Below are positions 54,480-63,498 of a stretch of DNA of 64,000 nucleotides, in pieces; position 1 is the stretch's first letter; the number at the start of each line of letters is the position of its first letter. Both the position numbers and the translations under genes were made by a program. Below the pieces are notes generated by a model. The model worked only from the letters and a program-made list of their open reading frames with translations, ran no database searches and was not told where the DNA came from. Source of the stretch: Rhizobium leguminosarum (lineage in GTDB: Bacteria > Pseudomonadota > Alphaproteobacteria > Rhizobiales > Rhizobiaceae); NCBI RefSeq assembly GCF_017876795.1, contig NZ_JAGIOR010000001.1:3560501-3624500 (forward strand), written 5' to 3'.

Positions 54480-57137
54480 ATGGTAGCTGAGGTCAAGACC
54501 ACCTGTCCCTATTGCGGCGTCGGCTGCGGCGTTCTCGCCACCGTCGACGAGGCAGGCTCAGTCAGTGTCAAGGGCGATCCCGAGCATCCGTCGAATTTCG
54601 GCCGGCTCTGCTCGAAGGGTTCAGCCCTTGCCGAAACAATCGATCTCGATGGTCGGCTTCTCTACCCCGAAATCGCGGGCGAGTGCAGCGGCTGGGACGA
54701 GGCGCTGGATCTGGTCGCCCGGCGTTTTTCCGAAACGATCGCCGAACACGGGCCTGAGTCCGTTGCCTTCTACGTCTCGGGCCAGTTGCTGACCGAGGAT
54801 TACTACGTCGCCAACAAGCTGATGAAGGGCTTCATCGGCTCGGCTAATATCGATACCAATTCAAGGCTCTGCATGTCCTCCTCGGTGGCGGGACATCGCC
54901 GCGCCTTCGGCGCCGATACGGTGCCCGGAACCTATGAGGATATCGAACTCGCCGATCTGGTGGTGCTCACCGGCTCCAACCTCGCCTGGTGTCATCCCGT
55001 CATCTATCAACGGCTTGCCGCCGCAAAGGTGGCGCGGCCAAACATGCGCATCGTCGTCATCGATCCGCGCCGGACGATGACATGCGATATCGCCGACCTG
55101 CATCTGGCAATCCGCCCGGACGGCGACGTCGCGCTGTTCATGGGACTGCTTGCCCATCTCGCGACAAGCCCGGCAATCGACCAGAATTATATCGCTTCCC
55201 ACACGGAAGGTTTCGCCGACGCCTTTGCGGCGGCCGCGGCGCTTGATATCAACGATCTCCTGGAGAGGACCGGCCTGCCGGCCATGCAGATCCGGGAGTT
55301 CTTCCGGCTGTTCGAGACCACGCCGAAAGTCGTGACCTGCTACAGCCAGGGCGTCAACCAGTCCTCCTCCGGCACCGACAAGGTCAATGCCATCCTCAAC
55401 TGCCATCTGGCGACCGGCCGCATCGGCCGCCCCGGCATGGGACCATTCTCGCTGACCGGCCAGCCGAACGCCATGGGCGGGCGCGAGGTCGGCGGTCTCG
55501 CCAATATGCTTGCCGCCCATATGGCGATCGAAAATCCGCAAGACCGGGACCGCGTGCAGCGCTTCTGGAATTCACCGGTCATTGCTGCAAAACCCGGCCT
55601 GAAGGCGGTCGACATGTTCCGCGCGGTGGCCGACGGACGCATCAAGGCGCTCTGGATCATGGCCACCAATCCCGTCGTCTCGATGCCGGATGCCGACAGC
55701 GTCGAAAGCGCAATCGCCGCCTGTCCCTTCGTCGTCGTCTCCGACATCCTCAAAGAGACGGATACGACCCGGCACGCAGATGTGCTTTTGCCTTCGCTCG
55801 GCTGGGGCGAAAAGGATGGCACCGTTACCAATTCCGAACGGCGCATTTCCAGACAACGGCCGTTTCTCGGCATATCAGGTGATGCCAAGGCCGACTGGTG
55901 GCAGCTTGCAGAGGTCGGACGCCGCATGGGATTTGACGCCGCCTTCGACTTTGATGCGCCGGCCGCAATCTTTGCCGAACATGCCGCCCTCTCCGCCTTC
56001 GAAAATAACGGCAGCCGCGATTTCGACATCGGCGCCCGCGCGGGCATGAGCGACGGCGCCTACGAAGAACTGTCGCCCTTTCAATGGCCGCAGGCGGTGG
56101 GGACCGCACCCGGCATCACCCGCTTCTTCGCCGAGGGCGGGTTTTTCCATGCCGATGGCAAGGCGCGCTTCGTCGCAGTGAAACCGCCGGCAACCGATCG
56201 CACCAATGCCGATTTCCCCTTCACGCTGAATACCGGGCGCGTCCGCGACCACTGGCACACGATGACGCGCACCGGAAAGAGCGCGCGGCTTTCCGCCCAC
56301 ATCGCCGAACCCTTTGCCGAGATCCATCCGCGCGATGCGATCGAGACCGGTATATCAAGCGCCGGCCTCGTCGAGATCGACAGCCCCCATGGCAAAGCGA
56401 TCGTCCGGGCGCTGGTGACCGATCGCCAGGCACGCGGCGGCATTTTTGCGCCGATGCACTGGAACGACCAGTTCGCCGCAAAAGCGCGGATCGACGCCGT
56501 GGTCGCGCCGATAACCGATCCGTTTTCCGGCCAGCCGGCGTCGAAGAACGTTGCCGTCGCCGTCCGGTCCTTCCCCGCCACCCATTATGGTTTCGCCGTC
56601 TCGGCGACAAAACCCATAACACCGGACGCGGCCTATTGGGCGCTGGCTAAAGCCGACGGCGGCTGGCGGCTGGAACTTGCCTTCAGAGACACTGTCGAAG
56701 ACTGGACGGCCTGGTGCCGCGCGGTTTTCGCCATTCCTGATGAAATCGAGCCGCTGGGCTATGCCGACCGGCAATCCGGCGACCTCCGGCTGGCCTTCTT
56801 CGATGGCGAGACCCTGCTCGCCGCGCTGTTCCTCGCCCGCGAACCGGTCGCCGTCGCCCGCAACTGGGCGATCTCGCAGCTTTCCGCCTCGCATGGCGAC
56901 CTCAGGAAACGCTTTGCACTCGTCGCAGGCCGTCCTGGCGCCGGCAGGCCGGATCCGGGCGCCACCGTCTGCTCCTGCTTCAGCGTCGGGGTCAACCAGA
57001 TCGCTGCCGCCGTGCGCGGCGGATGCCACAGCGTCGAGGCGGTCGGCAAGGAAACGAGCGCTGGAACCAATTGCGGATCCTGCCGCAGCGAAATCGGCAG
57101 GATCATCGATCGCTGCCTTACCGCCGCCGCGGAGTGA
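54480..57137 (+). CDS. nasA: Assimilatory nitrate reductase catalytic subunit
   Basis: 885 residues of the molybdopterin oxidoreductase family. The N-terminal [4Fe-4S] motif is TCPYCGVGCGVLATVDEAGS with a further Cys in GRLCSKGSALAETI. Mo-bis-MGD binding segments follow (VVLTGSNLAWCHPVIYQR, GLANMLAAHMAIENPQDRD). A C-terminal BFD-like [2Fe-2S] extension has CSCFSVGVNQIAAAV and TNCGSCRSEIGRIID. It reduces nitrate to nitrite in the cytoplasm with no signal peptide. A weak hairpin (57153-57175) follows. Confidence 0.96.
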   Translation: MVAEVKTTCPYCGVGCGVLATVDEAGSVSVKGDPEHPSNFGRLCSKGSALAETIDLDGRLLYPEIAGECSGWDEALDLVARRFSETIAEHGPESVAFYVSGQLLTEDYYVANKLMKGFIGSANIDTNSRLCMSSSVAGHRRAFGADTVPGTYEDIELADLVVLTGSNLAWCHPVIYQRLAAAKVARPNMRIVVIDPRRTMTCDIADLHLAIRPDGDVALFMGLLAHLATSPAIDQNYIASHTEGFADAFAAAAALDINDLLERTGLPAMQIREFFRLFETTPKVVTCYSQGVNQSSSGTDKVNAILNCHLATGRIGRPGMGPFSLTGQPNAMGGREVGGLANMLAAHMAIENPQDRDRVQRFWNSPVIAAKPGLKAVDMFRAVADGRIKALWIMATNPVVSMPDADSVESAIAACPFVVVSDILKETDTTRHADVLLPSLGWGEKDGTVTNSERRISRQRPFLGISGDAKADWWQLAEVGRRMGFDAAFDFDAPAAIFAEHAALSAFENNGSRDFDIGARAGMSDGAYEELSPFQWPQAVGTAPGITRFFAEGGFFHADGKARFVAVKPPATDRTNADFPFTLNTGRVRDHWHTMTRTGKSARLSAHIAEPFAEIHPRDAIETGISSAGLVEIDSPHGKAIVRALVTDRQARGGIFAPMHWNDQFAAKARIDAVVAPITDPFSGQPASKNVAVAVRSFPATHYGFAVSATKPITPDAAYWALAKADGGWRLELAFRDTVEDWTAWCRAVFAIPDEIEPLGYADRQSGDLRLAFFDGETLLAALFLAREPVAVARNWAISQLSASHGDLRKRFALVAGRPGAGRPDPGATVCSCFSVGVNQIAAAVRGGCHSVEAVGKETSAGTNCGSCRSEIGRIIDRCLTAAAE

Positions 57138-57164
57138 ACGGCAGGAAACGTGACGCGGCTGCTA

Positions 57165-57829
57165 TCAGGCCGCGTTCGAGATGATGAGCATCTTATGGTC
57201 GGCGGAGATACGCACCGAAATCTCCTCATAGGATGCGAGGCTCGGATGCGGTGTCCCCATCTTCTGGTGATGGGTAGCGGTGACGACCATGACATCGGCG
57301 CCGGCGGCCTCGCCGGCGACAATGCCGGCTGCGACATCCTCGAACACCAGGCAATCATGGGTGCTGACGCCGAGCCGTTCGGCGCCCAGAATATAACATT
57401 GCGGATCGGGTTTGCCGACCTTCACGTCCTCCGCCGTCACCATGAATTTCGGCACCGGCATGCCTGCCGCCTCCAGCCTCCGGTGGGCAAGACGCAATGG
57501 CGAGGATGTAACGATCGCCCAGCGATCCGGCGGCAGTGAACTCAGGAATGTCGCAGCACCGGGAATGGCAACGACGTCGCTGACATCGGCGATTTCTGCC
57601 TCGGTCACCAGCCTGGATTCATGTTCGGGGTCCACTCCGGGCAGGTTCAGCCGGGTAATCGTGTCAATGCCACGCGATCCGTGCATCTTCGGCAAAAAGG
57701 CAGCGACATCGAGCCCATGACGCCTTGCCCAGTCGCTCCATGCACGTTCGGCCGCCTGGATCGATTGAGGATGGTACCGTCCATATCGAACAGGAAGGCG
57801 GCATAAGGCTTCTCGAAGCCACGGGGCAT
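57165..57829 (-). pseudogene. HAD-IA hydrolase broken by a one-base deletion
   Basis: The N-terminal piece from ATG at 57829 reads MPRGFEKPYAAFLFDMDGTI, the DxDGT nucleophile motif of HAD phosphatases, then goes out of frame at about 57761-57770. If one T is restored in CTCAATCGATCC, the frame continues as NSIQAAERAWSDWARRHGLD into PKMHGSRGIDTITRLNLPG and the rest of a normal HAD-IA protein (IVTSSPLRLAHRRLEAAGMP, KPDPQCYILGAERLG, CLVFEDVAAGIVAGEAAG). The whole would be about 220 residues, of sugar-phosphatase type. Either a true frameshift or a sequencing error. Confidence 0.85.
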
Positions 57830-57952
57830 CGGCACGGACAAAAGGCTGAATCCTTCAGGAAAAAGAGTCGGACGGTGGGCGCGATGAAACGGCAAATCAC
57901 CGCGTTTTGCAAGCTTCGGGAGGATGAGACAACGCCTCCACAACTGCATTCT

Positions 57953-58270
57953 CTAAAAATCCGCCGTGCCGGAGGTGGCAATCAAGTCGCAGGAGAGGCG
58001 AAGGCCGATCAGGTCGTGGCAGAGCGTATCGGTGCCGGCGGCGAGCTCTCTTGCGACCGGAGTATCGGCGCGCAGGTGGGCTTGCGCGGTCGGATCGGCG
58101 CGTATCGGAGTGGCGGTCCATAGCGAAGGGCGGCTGACGTCGATTAAAGAAATCCTACCCTTCTCGCGGCCCACGGCAGAGGACGCGATCGCCATGCCGC
58201 TTGCCGTCAAGGCGAGTGCAAGGGCAATCTGGAGGCCTAGATCTGCGGCCTCGCGAAGGGAAATGAACAT
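57953..58270 (-). CDS. Hypothetical membrane-anchored or secreted protein, 105 residues
   Basis: From ATG at 58270 with GAGG five bases before it: MFISLREAADLGLQIALALA continues LTASGMAIASS as a signal or TM segment, followed by a soluble part (ISLIDVSRPSLWTATPIRAD) and two Cys near the end (TLCHDLIGLRLSCDLIA), perhaps disulfide-bonded. No family recognised. Confidence 0.5.
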   Translation of the reverse strand: MFISLREAADLGLQIALALALTASGMAIASSAVGREKGRISLIDVSRPSLWTATPIRADPTAQAHLRADTPVARELAAGTDTLCHDLIGLRLSCDLIATSGTADF

Positions 58271-58402
58271 AGCGGCCTCATGCTGCCGGTTTTCAGCGTT
58301 TATCAGCAACTAAGGCAGGCGGCGGTGCCGATCCAGCGGCTTCGCCCGTTAAGGTTTATGCGTAACCATGCAAGGTTCGCGTAAAAGTTTTTGGCAAATT
58401 TC

Positions 58403-58427
58403 GGAACAATGATTCCAGCAGGCGGTT
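58403..58427 (+). promoter_or_regulatory. Candidate EcfG-type promoter
   Basis: GGAAC (58403-58407), 17 bases, GTT (58425-58427); with a 16-base spacer the -10 is GGTT. It is 43 bp before the ATG of the secreted protein gene at 58471. Confidence 0.5.
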
Positions 58428-58470
58428 ACCCCAGGGCCACCCAAGATGAAAATCAAAGGAGGATATCCTC

Positions 58471-58797
58471 ATGACCAAGTCCCTTGTTGCCGCTTCGCTG
58501 CTTGCGATCGGCATGGCATCGTCGGCCTTTGCCCAGTCGAACCCCGACCCGATCGGACCGACGAATGGCGGCTCGACCGACCCGAGTTCGGGTAGCTATT
58601 CGTCCGATTACACCAACAGTGACAACGGCATGCATCCTGTGCGCACCGCGCCGGTCGATCCGATGACGACACAAAGCATCGGCCGTCCGCAATCGATGGA
58701 ATGCTCCGGCATGCCGCAACAAATGTCCGGCGTCGACACGCGCGGCGGTCAAAGCGGCGCATCGATCAGCGATGCCTGCCGCGAATACGACAACTAG
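58471..58797 (+). CDS. Small secreted Ser/Gly/Asp-rich protein
   Basis: 108 residues, with AAAGGAGGA before the ATG. Signal peptide MTKSLVAASLLAIGMASSAF with cleavage after AFA; the mature part starts QSNPDPIGPTNGGSTDPSSG and ends with SGASISDACREYDN. Two Cys (SMECSGM, DACRE) may pair. Function unknown; probably stress-induced if the EcfG-like promoter is real. Confidence 0.75.
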   Translation: MTKSLVAASLLAIGMASSAFAQSNPDPIGPTNGGSTDPSSGSYSSDYTNSDNGMHPVRTAPVDPMTTQSIGRPQSMECSGMPQQMSGVDTRGGQSGASISDACREYDN

Positions 58798-58818
58798 CGG
58801 GCACCCTCCGCTGACAGA

Positions 58819-58844
58819 AAAGGCCGGTTCATGCCGGCCTTTTT
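58819..58844 (+). terminator. Intrinsic terminator of the secreted protein gene
   Basis: Arms AAAGGCCGG / CCGGCCTTT with loop TTCATG, followed by TT, 22 bp after the stop at 58797. Confidence 0.88.
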
Positions 58845-58889
58845 CATGCCGCCACTGCGATGAAAAGCTGTCCTCCCGGATGAAACTTT

Positions 58890-58919
58890 TGATCCGGCCG
58901 ATCCGTAGAGCCGTAGCAG
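58890..58919 (+). promoter_or_regulatory. RpoE/ChrR (ECF11) type promoter of the photolyase gene
   Basis: TGATCC (58890-58895), 18 bases, TAGCAG (58914-58919). The -35 is the exact motif known for the singlet-oxygen sigma factor of Rhodobacter, with the correct spacing. The transcript would start at about 58926, between the two possible TTG starts, which favours the downstream one. Confidence 0.65.
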
Positions 58920-58950
58920 ATTGAACCAACATAATCAGGGAACAGCCTCA

Positions 58951-60402
58951 TTGGCAAAAGACGCGGCAAAACCTGTCATTCTCTGGTTTCGCAAGGACTT
59001 GCGCCTTGACCACAACCAGGCTCTCAACGCAGCCCATCTGTCCGGACGGCCGATCATCCCCCTGTATATCAGCGAGCTCGCGGCCGGTACCGGTCCGCTC
59101 GGCGCTGCCCAAGCGTGGTGGTTGCATCATTCGCTGGAAGCGCTCGACAGGTCCCTGCGCCAGCGGCAGGGACGGCTGCTGCTTGCAAGCGGCGAACCGC
59201 TTGAGGTGCTTTGCGCTTTGATCAGGGAGAGCGGTGCCGAAGCCGTCTTCTGGAACCGCCGCTACGATCCATCCGGAATCGCCATCGACATCCGTATCAA
59301 GCACGAACTGGAAAAGCAGGCGATCGAGACAGGAAGCTTCGGCGGCCAGCTGCTGCAGGAACCTTCCCGGCTGATGACCGGCGCCGGCACATCCTATCGC
59401 GTCTACACGCCTTTCTGGCGGGCGCCGGAGGCCGCTGGCGAACCGGAGCGGCCGCTCGCCGCGCCGGCGAAACTGAGGCTGGTATCGCAGCTTCCGAAAT
59501 CCGAAAGGCTGGAGAGCGGGAAGCTGCTGCCGACGAAGCCGGACTGGGCAGGCGATTTCGCCGATCTCTGGACGCCGGGCGAAGAAGGTGCGCAGGAAAA
59601 GCTCCGTGACTTCGTCGAGGAAGCGCTCGACGGCTACAAGGAAAACCGCGACTATCCTGCGAAGCAGGCGACGTCGATGCTGTCACCGCATCTCGCGCTC
59701 GGCGAGATCTCCCCTGCCCGTATCTGGGATGCGACACGCGGTCTTACGAGCCATGTGCATGCAGCCGATATCGTGCATTTTCGCAAGGAGATCGCCTGGC
59801 GCGAATTTTCCTATCATCTGCTTTTCCATTTCCCGCACCTAGCCTCTGAGAACTGGAACAATCGTTTCGACGGCTTCGAATGGCGCAACCACGATGACGA
59901 TTTCAAGGCTTGGTGCCGGGGGCTGACCGGCTACCCGATCGTCGATGCCGGCATGCGCCAGCTCTGGCGCCATGGCTGCATGCACAATCGCGTGCGCATG
60001 ATCGTCGCCTCCTTCCTTATCAAGGATCTGATGGTCGACTGGCGCCGGGGCGAGGCCTGGTTTCGCGACACGCTGGTCGATGCCGATCCCGCCAACAACG
60101 CCGCAAGCTGGCAGTGGGTGGCCGGTTCAGGAGCCGATGCCTCACCGTTCTTCCGGATCTTCAATCCGGTGCTGCAGGGCCAGACCTTCGATCCGGATGG
60201 CGACTATATCAGAGCTCATGTGCCGGAGCTTCGAGAGCTCGGGGCAAAATACATCCATCGGCAGTTCGAAGCGCCAAAGAGCATGCTCGGCGAGGCAGGC
60301 ATCACGCTTGGCCAAACCTATCCGAAACCGATCGTCGACCATGCGAGCGCGCGCAACAGGGCGCTCGCCACCTACAATGCCACAAAGAAGGATGCCGCAT
60401 GA
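58951..60402 (+). CDS. phrB: Deoxyribodipyrimidine photolyase
   Basis: 483 residues from TTG at 58951 (an in-frame TTG at 58921 would add ten codons but overlaps the predicted transcript start). N-terminal antenna domain: PVILWFRKDLRLDHNQALNA. C-terminal FAD domain: ATSMLSPHLALGEISPARIW, CRGLTGYPIVDAGMRQLWRH and WQWVAGSGADASPFFRIFNP. It repairs cyclobutane pyrimidine dimers with blue light. In Rhodobacter phrA belongs to the RpoE/ChrR regulon, in agreement with the promoter seen here. Confidence 0.94.
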   Translation: MAKDAAKPVILWFRKDLRLDHNQALNAAHLSGRPIIPLYISELAAGTGPLGAAQAWWLHHSLEALDRSLRQRQGRLLLASGEPLEVLCALIRESGAEAVFWNRRYDPSGIAIDIRIKHELEKQAIETGSFGGQLLQEPSRLMTGAGTSYRVYTPFWRAPEAAGEPERPLAAPAKLRLVSQLPKSERLESGKLLPTKPDWAGDFADLWTPGEEGAQEKLRDFVEEALDGYKENRDYPAKQATSMLSPHLALGEISPARIWDATRGLTSHVHAADIVHFRKEIAWREFSYHLLFHFPHLASENWNNRFDGFEWRNHDDDFKAWCRGLTGYPIVDAGMRQLWRHGCMHNRVRMIVASFLIKDLMVDWRRGEAWFRDTLVDADPANNAASWQWVAGSGADASPFFRIFNPVLQGQTFDPDGDYIRAHVPELRELGAKYIHRQFEAPKSMLGEAGITLGQTYPKPIVDHASARNRALATYNATKKDAA

Positions 60403-60490
60403 ACGCGCTTCGTCCCACTCCGGGCCGCCGTCTTCTTCAAATCGCGCAAAGGCGCTGAAACACATTGAGCGGCTCTTGTGATCCTATCTT

Positions 60491-60506
60491 AAATCGGTTC
60501 CGATTT
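60491..60506. promoter_or_regulatory. Perfect palindrome upstream of cfa
   Basis: AAATCGG-TT-CCGATTT, a perfect 16-bp palindrome 105 bp before the cfa start. A TGATCC lies just before it (60479-60484), but without a TA at the right distance. It could be an operator or a promoter-linked repeat. Confidence 0.4.
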
Positions 60507-60610
60507 GAGCAATTATGCAGTAGCCTTCGATGCAATGGCCGGGGGGACGGCCGCGCATTTGTCGGGTGCTTCGTCGTCCCTAACCGGCAAGAAATGCTGG
60601 AGGAGGAGGA

Positions 60611-61870
60611 ATGAGCAAGGCGCAGGACTGGAATCTGCTGGCTCGTGATGCGGTGACGCTGACGGCCGAAAACATGTCCCGCATGGTGAAGGGTCTGCCC
60701 TTCAAGGCAAAGCTGGCTGTGCGTGGACTTCTGCACATGCAGCACGGTTCGCTCGCCGTTACCCTCCCCGACGGCCGCAGGCTGCTGGTCGAGGGCAGGA
60801 AGGCCGGTCCGAAGGCGGCCCTCAGCCTCCACAACTGGAATCTTGCCTATCGGGCGCTGACAAGCGGCACGATCGGGGTTGCCGAAACCTATATGGACGG
60901 CGATTGGGATAGCCCCGACATTACCGCCTTCCTTGAACTCTTCCTCGTCAACGGCGAGGCCGTCTACAGCTATGCGCATGGCAAGGGCGGCCTTGGCCGC
61001 CTCTTCGAGCGCGTCCGCCACTGGATGAACACCAATACCAGGACGGGCTCGAAGCGGAACATTTCCGCCCATTACGATCTTGGCAACGATTTCTACAGGC
61101 AATGGCTCGATCCGAGCATGACCTATTCCTCGGCACTCTATTCCACGGGTGCCAGCGACCTGCAATCGGCGCAGAATGCCAAATACCGCGCGCTTGCCGA
61201 GGCGACCGGCATCGGGCCCGGGGATCACGTGCTGGAGATCGGCTGCGGCTGGGGCGGTTTTGCCGAATTCGCAGCAGGCGAGCTGAACTGCAAGGTGACC
61301 GGTTTGACGATCAGCCGCGAGCAGCTTGCCTTCGCGGAGGAGCGCATCCGCAAGGCCGGTCTCGGCGACCGCGTCGAATTCCGCTTCCAGGATTACCGCG
61401 ACGAGACCGGGCTCTATGACCGGATCGTCTCGATCGAGATGTTCGAAGCAGTCGGCGAGAAATACTGGCCGTCCTATTTCTCCAAACTCAGGCAATGTTT
61501 GAAGCCGGGCGGCAAGGCCGGCCTGCAGATCATCACCATCCAGCCAGAATCCTTCGACCAGTATCGCAGCAATCCCGACTTCATCCAGAAATATGTCTTT
61601 CCCGGCGGCATGCTGCCGACGCGCAATCACCTGGCCGAACTCGCCGGCAAGGTCGATCTATCGCTGGACAAAGATTTCGGCTTCGGGCTCGACTATGCCC
61701 GCACGCTTGCCGAATGGCGCGAGCGCTTCTGGTCGGTGTGGGAACGCATCCGCCCGATGGGCTTCGACGAACGTTTCAAGCGGCTCTGGGAATTCTATCT
61801 GTTCTATTGCGAAGCCGGCTTCCGCGCCCGCAATATCGATGTACGCCAGGTCGTGTTCTCGCGCCGTTGA
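60611..61870 (+). CDS. cfa: Cyclopropane-fatty-acyl-phospholipid synthase
   Basis: 419 residues, strong GGAGGAGGAGGA before the ATG. SAM-binding motif VLEIGCGWGGFAEFAAGELN at about residue 205, preceded by SAHYDLGNDFYRQWLDPSMT (lipid-binding start of the catalytic domain), and IVSIEMFEAVGEKYWPSYF. It adds a methylene group across unsaturated acyl chains, hardening membranes against stress. In Rhodobacter a homologue is in the singlet-oxygen regulon. Converges with the SDR gene: the stop codons are adjacent. Confidence 0.94.
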   Translation: MSKAQDWNLLARDAVTLTAENMSRMVKGLPFKAKLAVRGLLHMQHGSLAVTLPDGRRLLVEGRKAGPKAALSLHNWNLAYRALTSGTIGVAETYMDGDWDSPDITAFLELFLVNGEAVYSYAHGKGGLGRLFERVRHWMNTNTRTGSKRNISAHYDLGNDFYRQWLDPSMTYSSALYSTGASDLQSAQNAKYRALAEATGIGPGDHVLEIGCGWGGFAEFAAGELNCKVTGLTISREQLAFAEERIRKAGLGDRVEFRFQDYRDETGLYDRIVSIEMFEAVGEKYWPSYFSKLRQCLKPGGKAGLQIITIQPESFDQYRSNPDFIQKYVFPGGMLPTRNHLAELAGKVDLSLDKDFGFGLDYARTLAEWRERFWSVWERIRPMGFDERFKRLWEFYLFYCEAGFRARNIDVRQVVFSRR

Positions 61871-62704
61871 TCATTCCGCAAGATGCGGCGTCACCGAATG
61901 GTGACCAGCCGATGGCGGCCGCTCCCGCCAGCCGGTTACGCGGTTCACCAGCGGGAAATAAGCGCCATAGGGCAGCAGGCGCACCAGCTTCAGCATGGTG
62001 GCGAAGCGCTTCGGGAACGTGATCTCGAAGGCCTGCGTTTTCAGACCGGCGGCAATCTCCCGGGCGGCCTCCTCGACCGATACCAGTGCCGGCGTGGCAA
62101 AGGCGTTCTTCCGCGTTGCCGGCGTATCGACGAAACCGGGGCTGACGAGCTGGATGCGGATGCCGATCTTGTCGAGATCGAATTTCAGGCTTTCGGCCAT
62201 ATTGATCAGCGCCGCCTTGGTCGCTCCATAGGCCGCACCCGTCGGCAGGCCGCCATAGCCGGTGACGGCGGAGACGATGGCAATCTGCCCCTGCCCCTTC
62301 GTCTTCATATGGTCGATCGCCGGCAACAGACAGTTGACGACACCGGAAAGATTGACGGCAAAGCTTTTCTCGAAATCGGCGCGGTTCATATCTTCGGCAT
62401 GAACCGGCAGATAGACGCCGGCATTGAGGATCGCCATGGCGAGCGTGCCGTGCTCATATTCGATGGAGGCCATGATATGTTCCATGTCCTCGGCATCAGT
62501 GACGTCGCCGTCGAGAACGACGATGCTGCCGGAAAGGCCGCGGGCCTCGGCCTGCAGCTCGACCAGCTTTTCGTGACGTCTGGCGGTAACGGCGACCTTG
62601 TATCCTTCGGCCGCGAGCTTCAGCGCAAGCGCCCGGCCGATCCCGGAACTTGCCCCGGTGATCCAGACGATTCCATGTTCTGGACGGGCGATGAAATCAT
62701 GCAT
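61871..62704 (-). CDS. Short-chain dehydrogenase/reductase
   Basis: 277 residues from ATG at 62704 with GGAGGA seven bases upstream. Cofactor motif VWITGASSGIGRALALKLAA, NAG motif AILNAGVYLPVHAED and catalytic YGATKAALINMAESLKFDLD. Members of this type are often clustered with cfa and phr in RpoE/ChrR regulons. It probably shares the chrR transcript (99 bp between the genes). Confidence 0.9.
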   Translation of the reverse strand: MHDFIARPEHGIVWITGASSGIGRALALKLAAEGYKVAVTARRHEKLVELQAEARGLSGSIVVLDGDVTDAEDMEHIMASIEYEHGTLAMAILNAGVYLPVHAEDMNRADFEKSFAVNLSGVVNCLLPAIDHMKTKGQGQIAIVSAVTGYGGLPTGAAYGATKAALINMAESLKFDLDKIGIRIQLVSPGFVDTPATRKNAFATPALVSVEEAAREIAAGLKTQAFEITFPKRFATMLKLVRLLPYGAYFPLVNRVTGWRERPPSAGHHSVTPHLAE

Positions 62705-62803
62705 CACATGTTCCTCCGGCTCTACCTGTCCAACACGAAAACAGGTCCGGAAGTTCTCTGCGCCTCCCGGATTTATGGCTCTATCACACCATTGTGGCTG
62801 CTT

Positions 62804-63448
62804 TCAGCCGATCAGGTCGCCGATCATCTGACGAAAGGATCCTGTCAGCCTGACCGGCCCGTCCGAAACGGCAAAGGCGATGCACGGCCTGTCCTTTTCG
62901 GCGACCGGCCGGTGGTCGACCGTCTCGTCGGCGATGGAGATGTCACCGGCGCCGAAATGGCCGCGCTCATCGTTGAAGGCGCCGTCGAGGATGAGGATCA
63001 GTTCCATGCCTTTATGGGTATGCGCCGGCAAGGCGCGGCCTGGACGGATCCACATCAGGCTGACCTCGCAGCCGTCTATATCGAGGCAATATTCCTTGAA
63101 GCCCGGCAACCGCTTGCGCCAGGGCACGTCCTCGGCTTCGAAGCCGACGAGATCACGCAACGCTTGGGGAAACAGTGCGTTTTCCGGCCGCGCTGCCGCT
63201 CGTGGCACAGAGACGGGAGACGCCGAGGAAAAGATCGCCGCAAGCCGCCGGTCGCGTTCGGCAATGGCAGCTGCAGGTGCGCTTTCCAAGGCCTCCCCGG
63301 CCAGCAGCTCGAGGCTGTTCACCAGGCTGCGATTGTCCGGTTTCATTTCGAGATGGGACCGCACCAGCACACGCGCCGGCTCGGGCAAGGAGCCGGCGAC
63401 ATAATGCGCCATCAATGCATCGATCGTGTCGATCTGGTCGTGAATCAT
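62804..63448 (-). CDS. chrR: ChrR-like cupin protein, anti-sigma zinc site degenerate
   Basis: 214 residues from ATG at 63448, the same length as Rhodobacter ChrR. The N-terminal anti-sigma domain begins MIHDQIDTIDALMAHYVAGS and keeps His-32 in RSHLEMKPDNRSL, but the two zinc cysteines expected at H-x3-C-x2-C are Lys-36 and Asn-39. The C-terminal cupin has PAHTHKGMELILILDG and a later His (ETVDHRPVA), so that its metal site looks intact. A sigma factor gene is not adjacent on either side. An ECF11-type promoter lies upstream. Longer in-frame starts overlap that promoter. Confidence 0.82.
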   Translation of the reverse strand: MIHDQIDTIDALMAHYVAGSLPEPARVLVRSHLEMKPDNRSLVNSLELLAGEALESAPAAAIAERDRRLAAIFSSASPVSVPRAAARPENALFPQALRDLVGFEAEDVPWRKRLPGFKEYCLDIDGCEVSLMWIRPGRALPAHTHKGMELILILDGAFNDERGHFGAGDISIADETVDHRPVAEKDRPCIAFAVSDGPVRLTGSFRQMIGDLIG

Positions 63449-63498
63449 GCCGGTTTCGGTCACGCCCTGTTGCCGTGCTCCGTTTCGCTTTGTCGTCA

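Noticed and set aside
60479..60506. Complete ECF11 promoter for cfa
   Set aside because: The -35 TGATCC is present but no TA lies 18 bases downstream, so it is not listed as a promoter.
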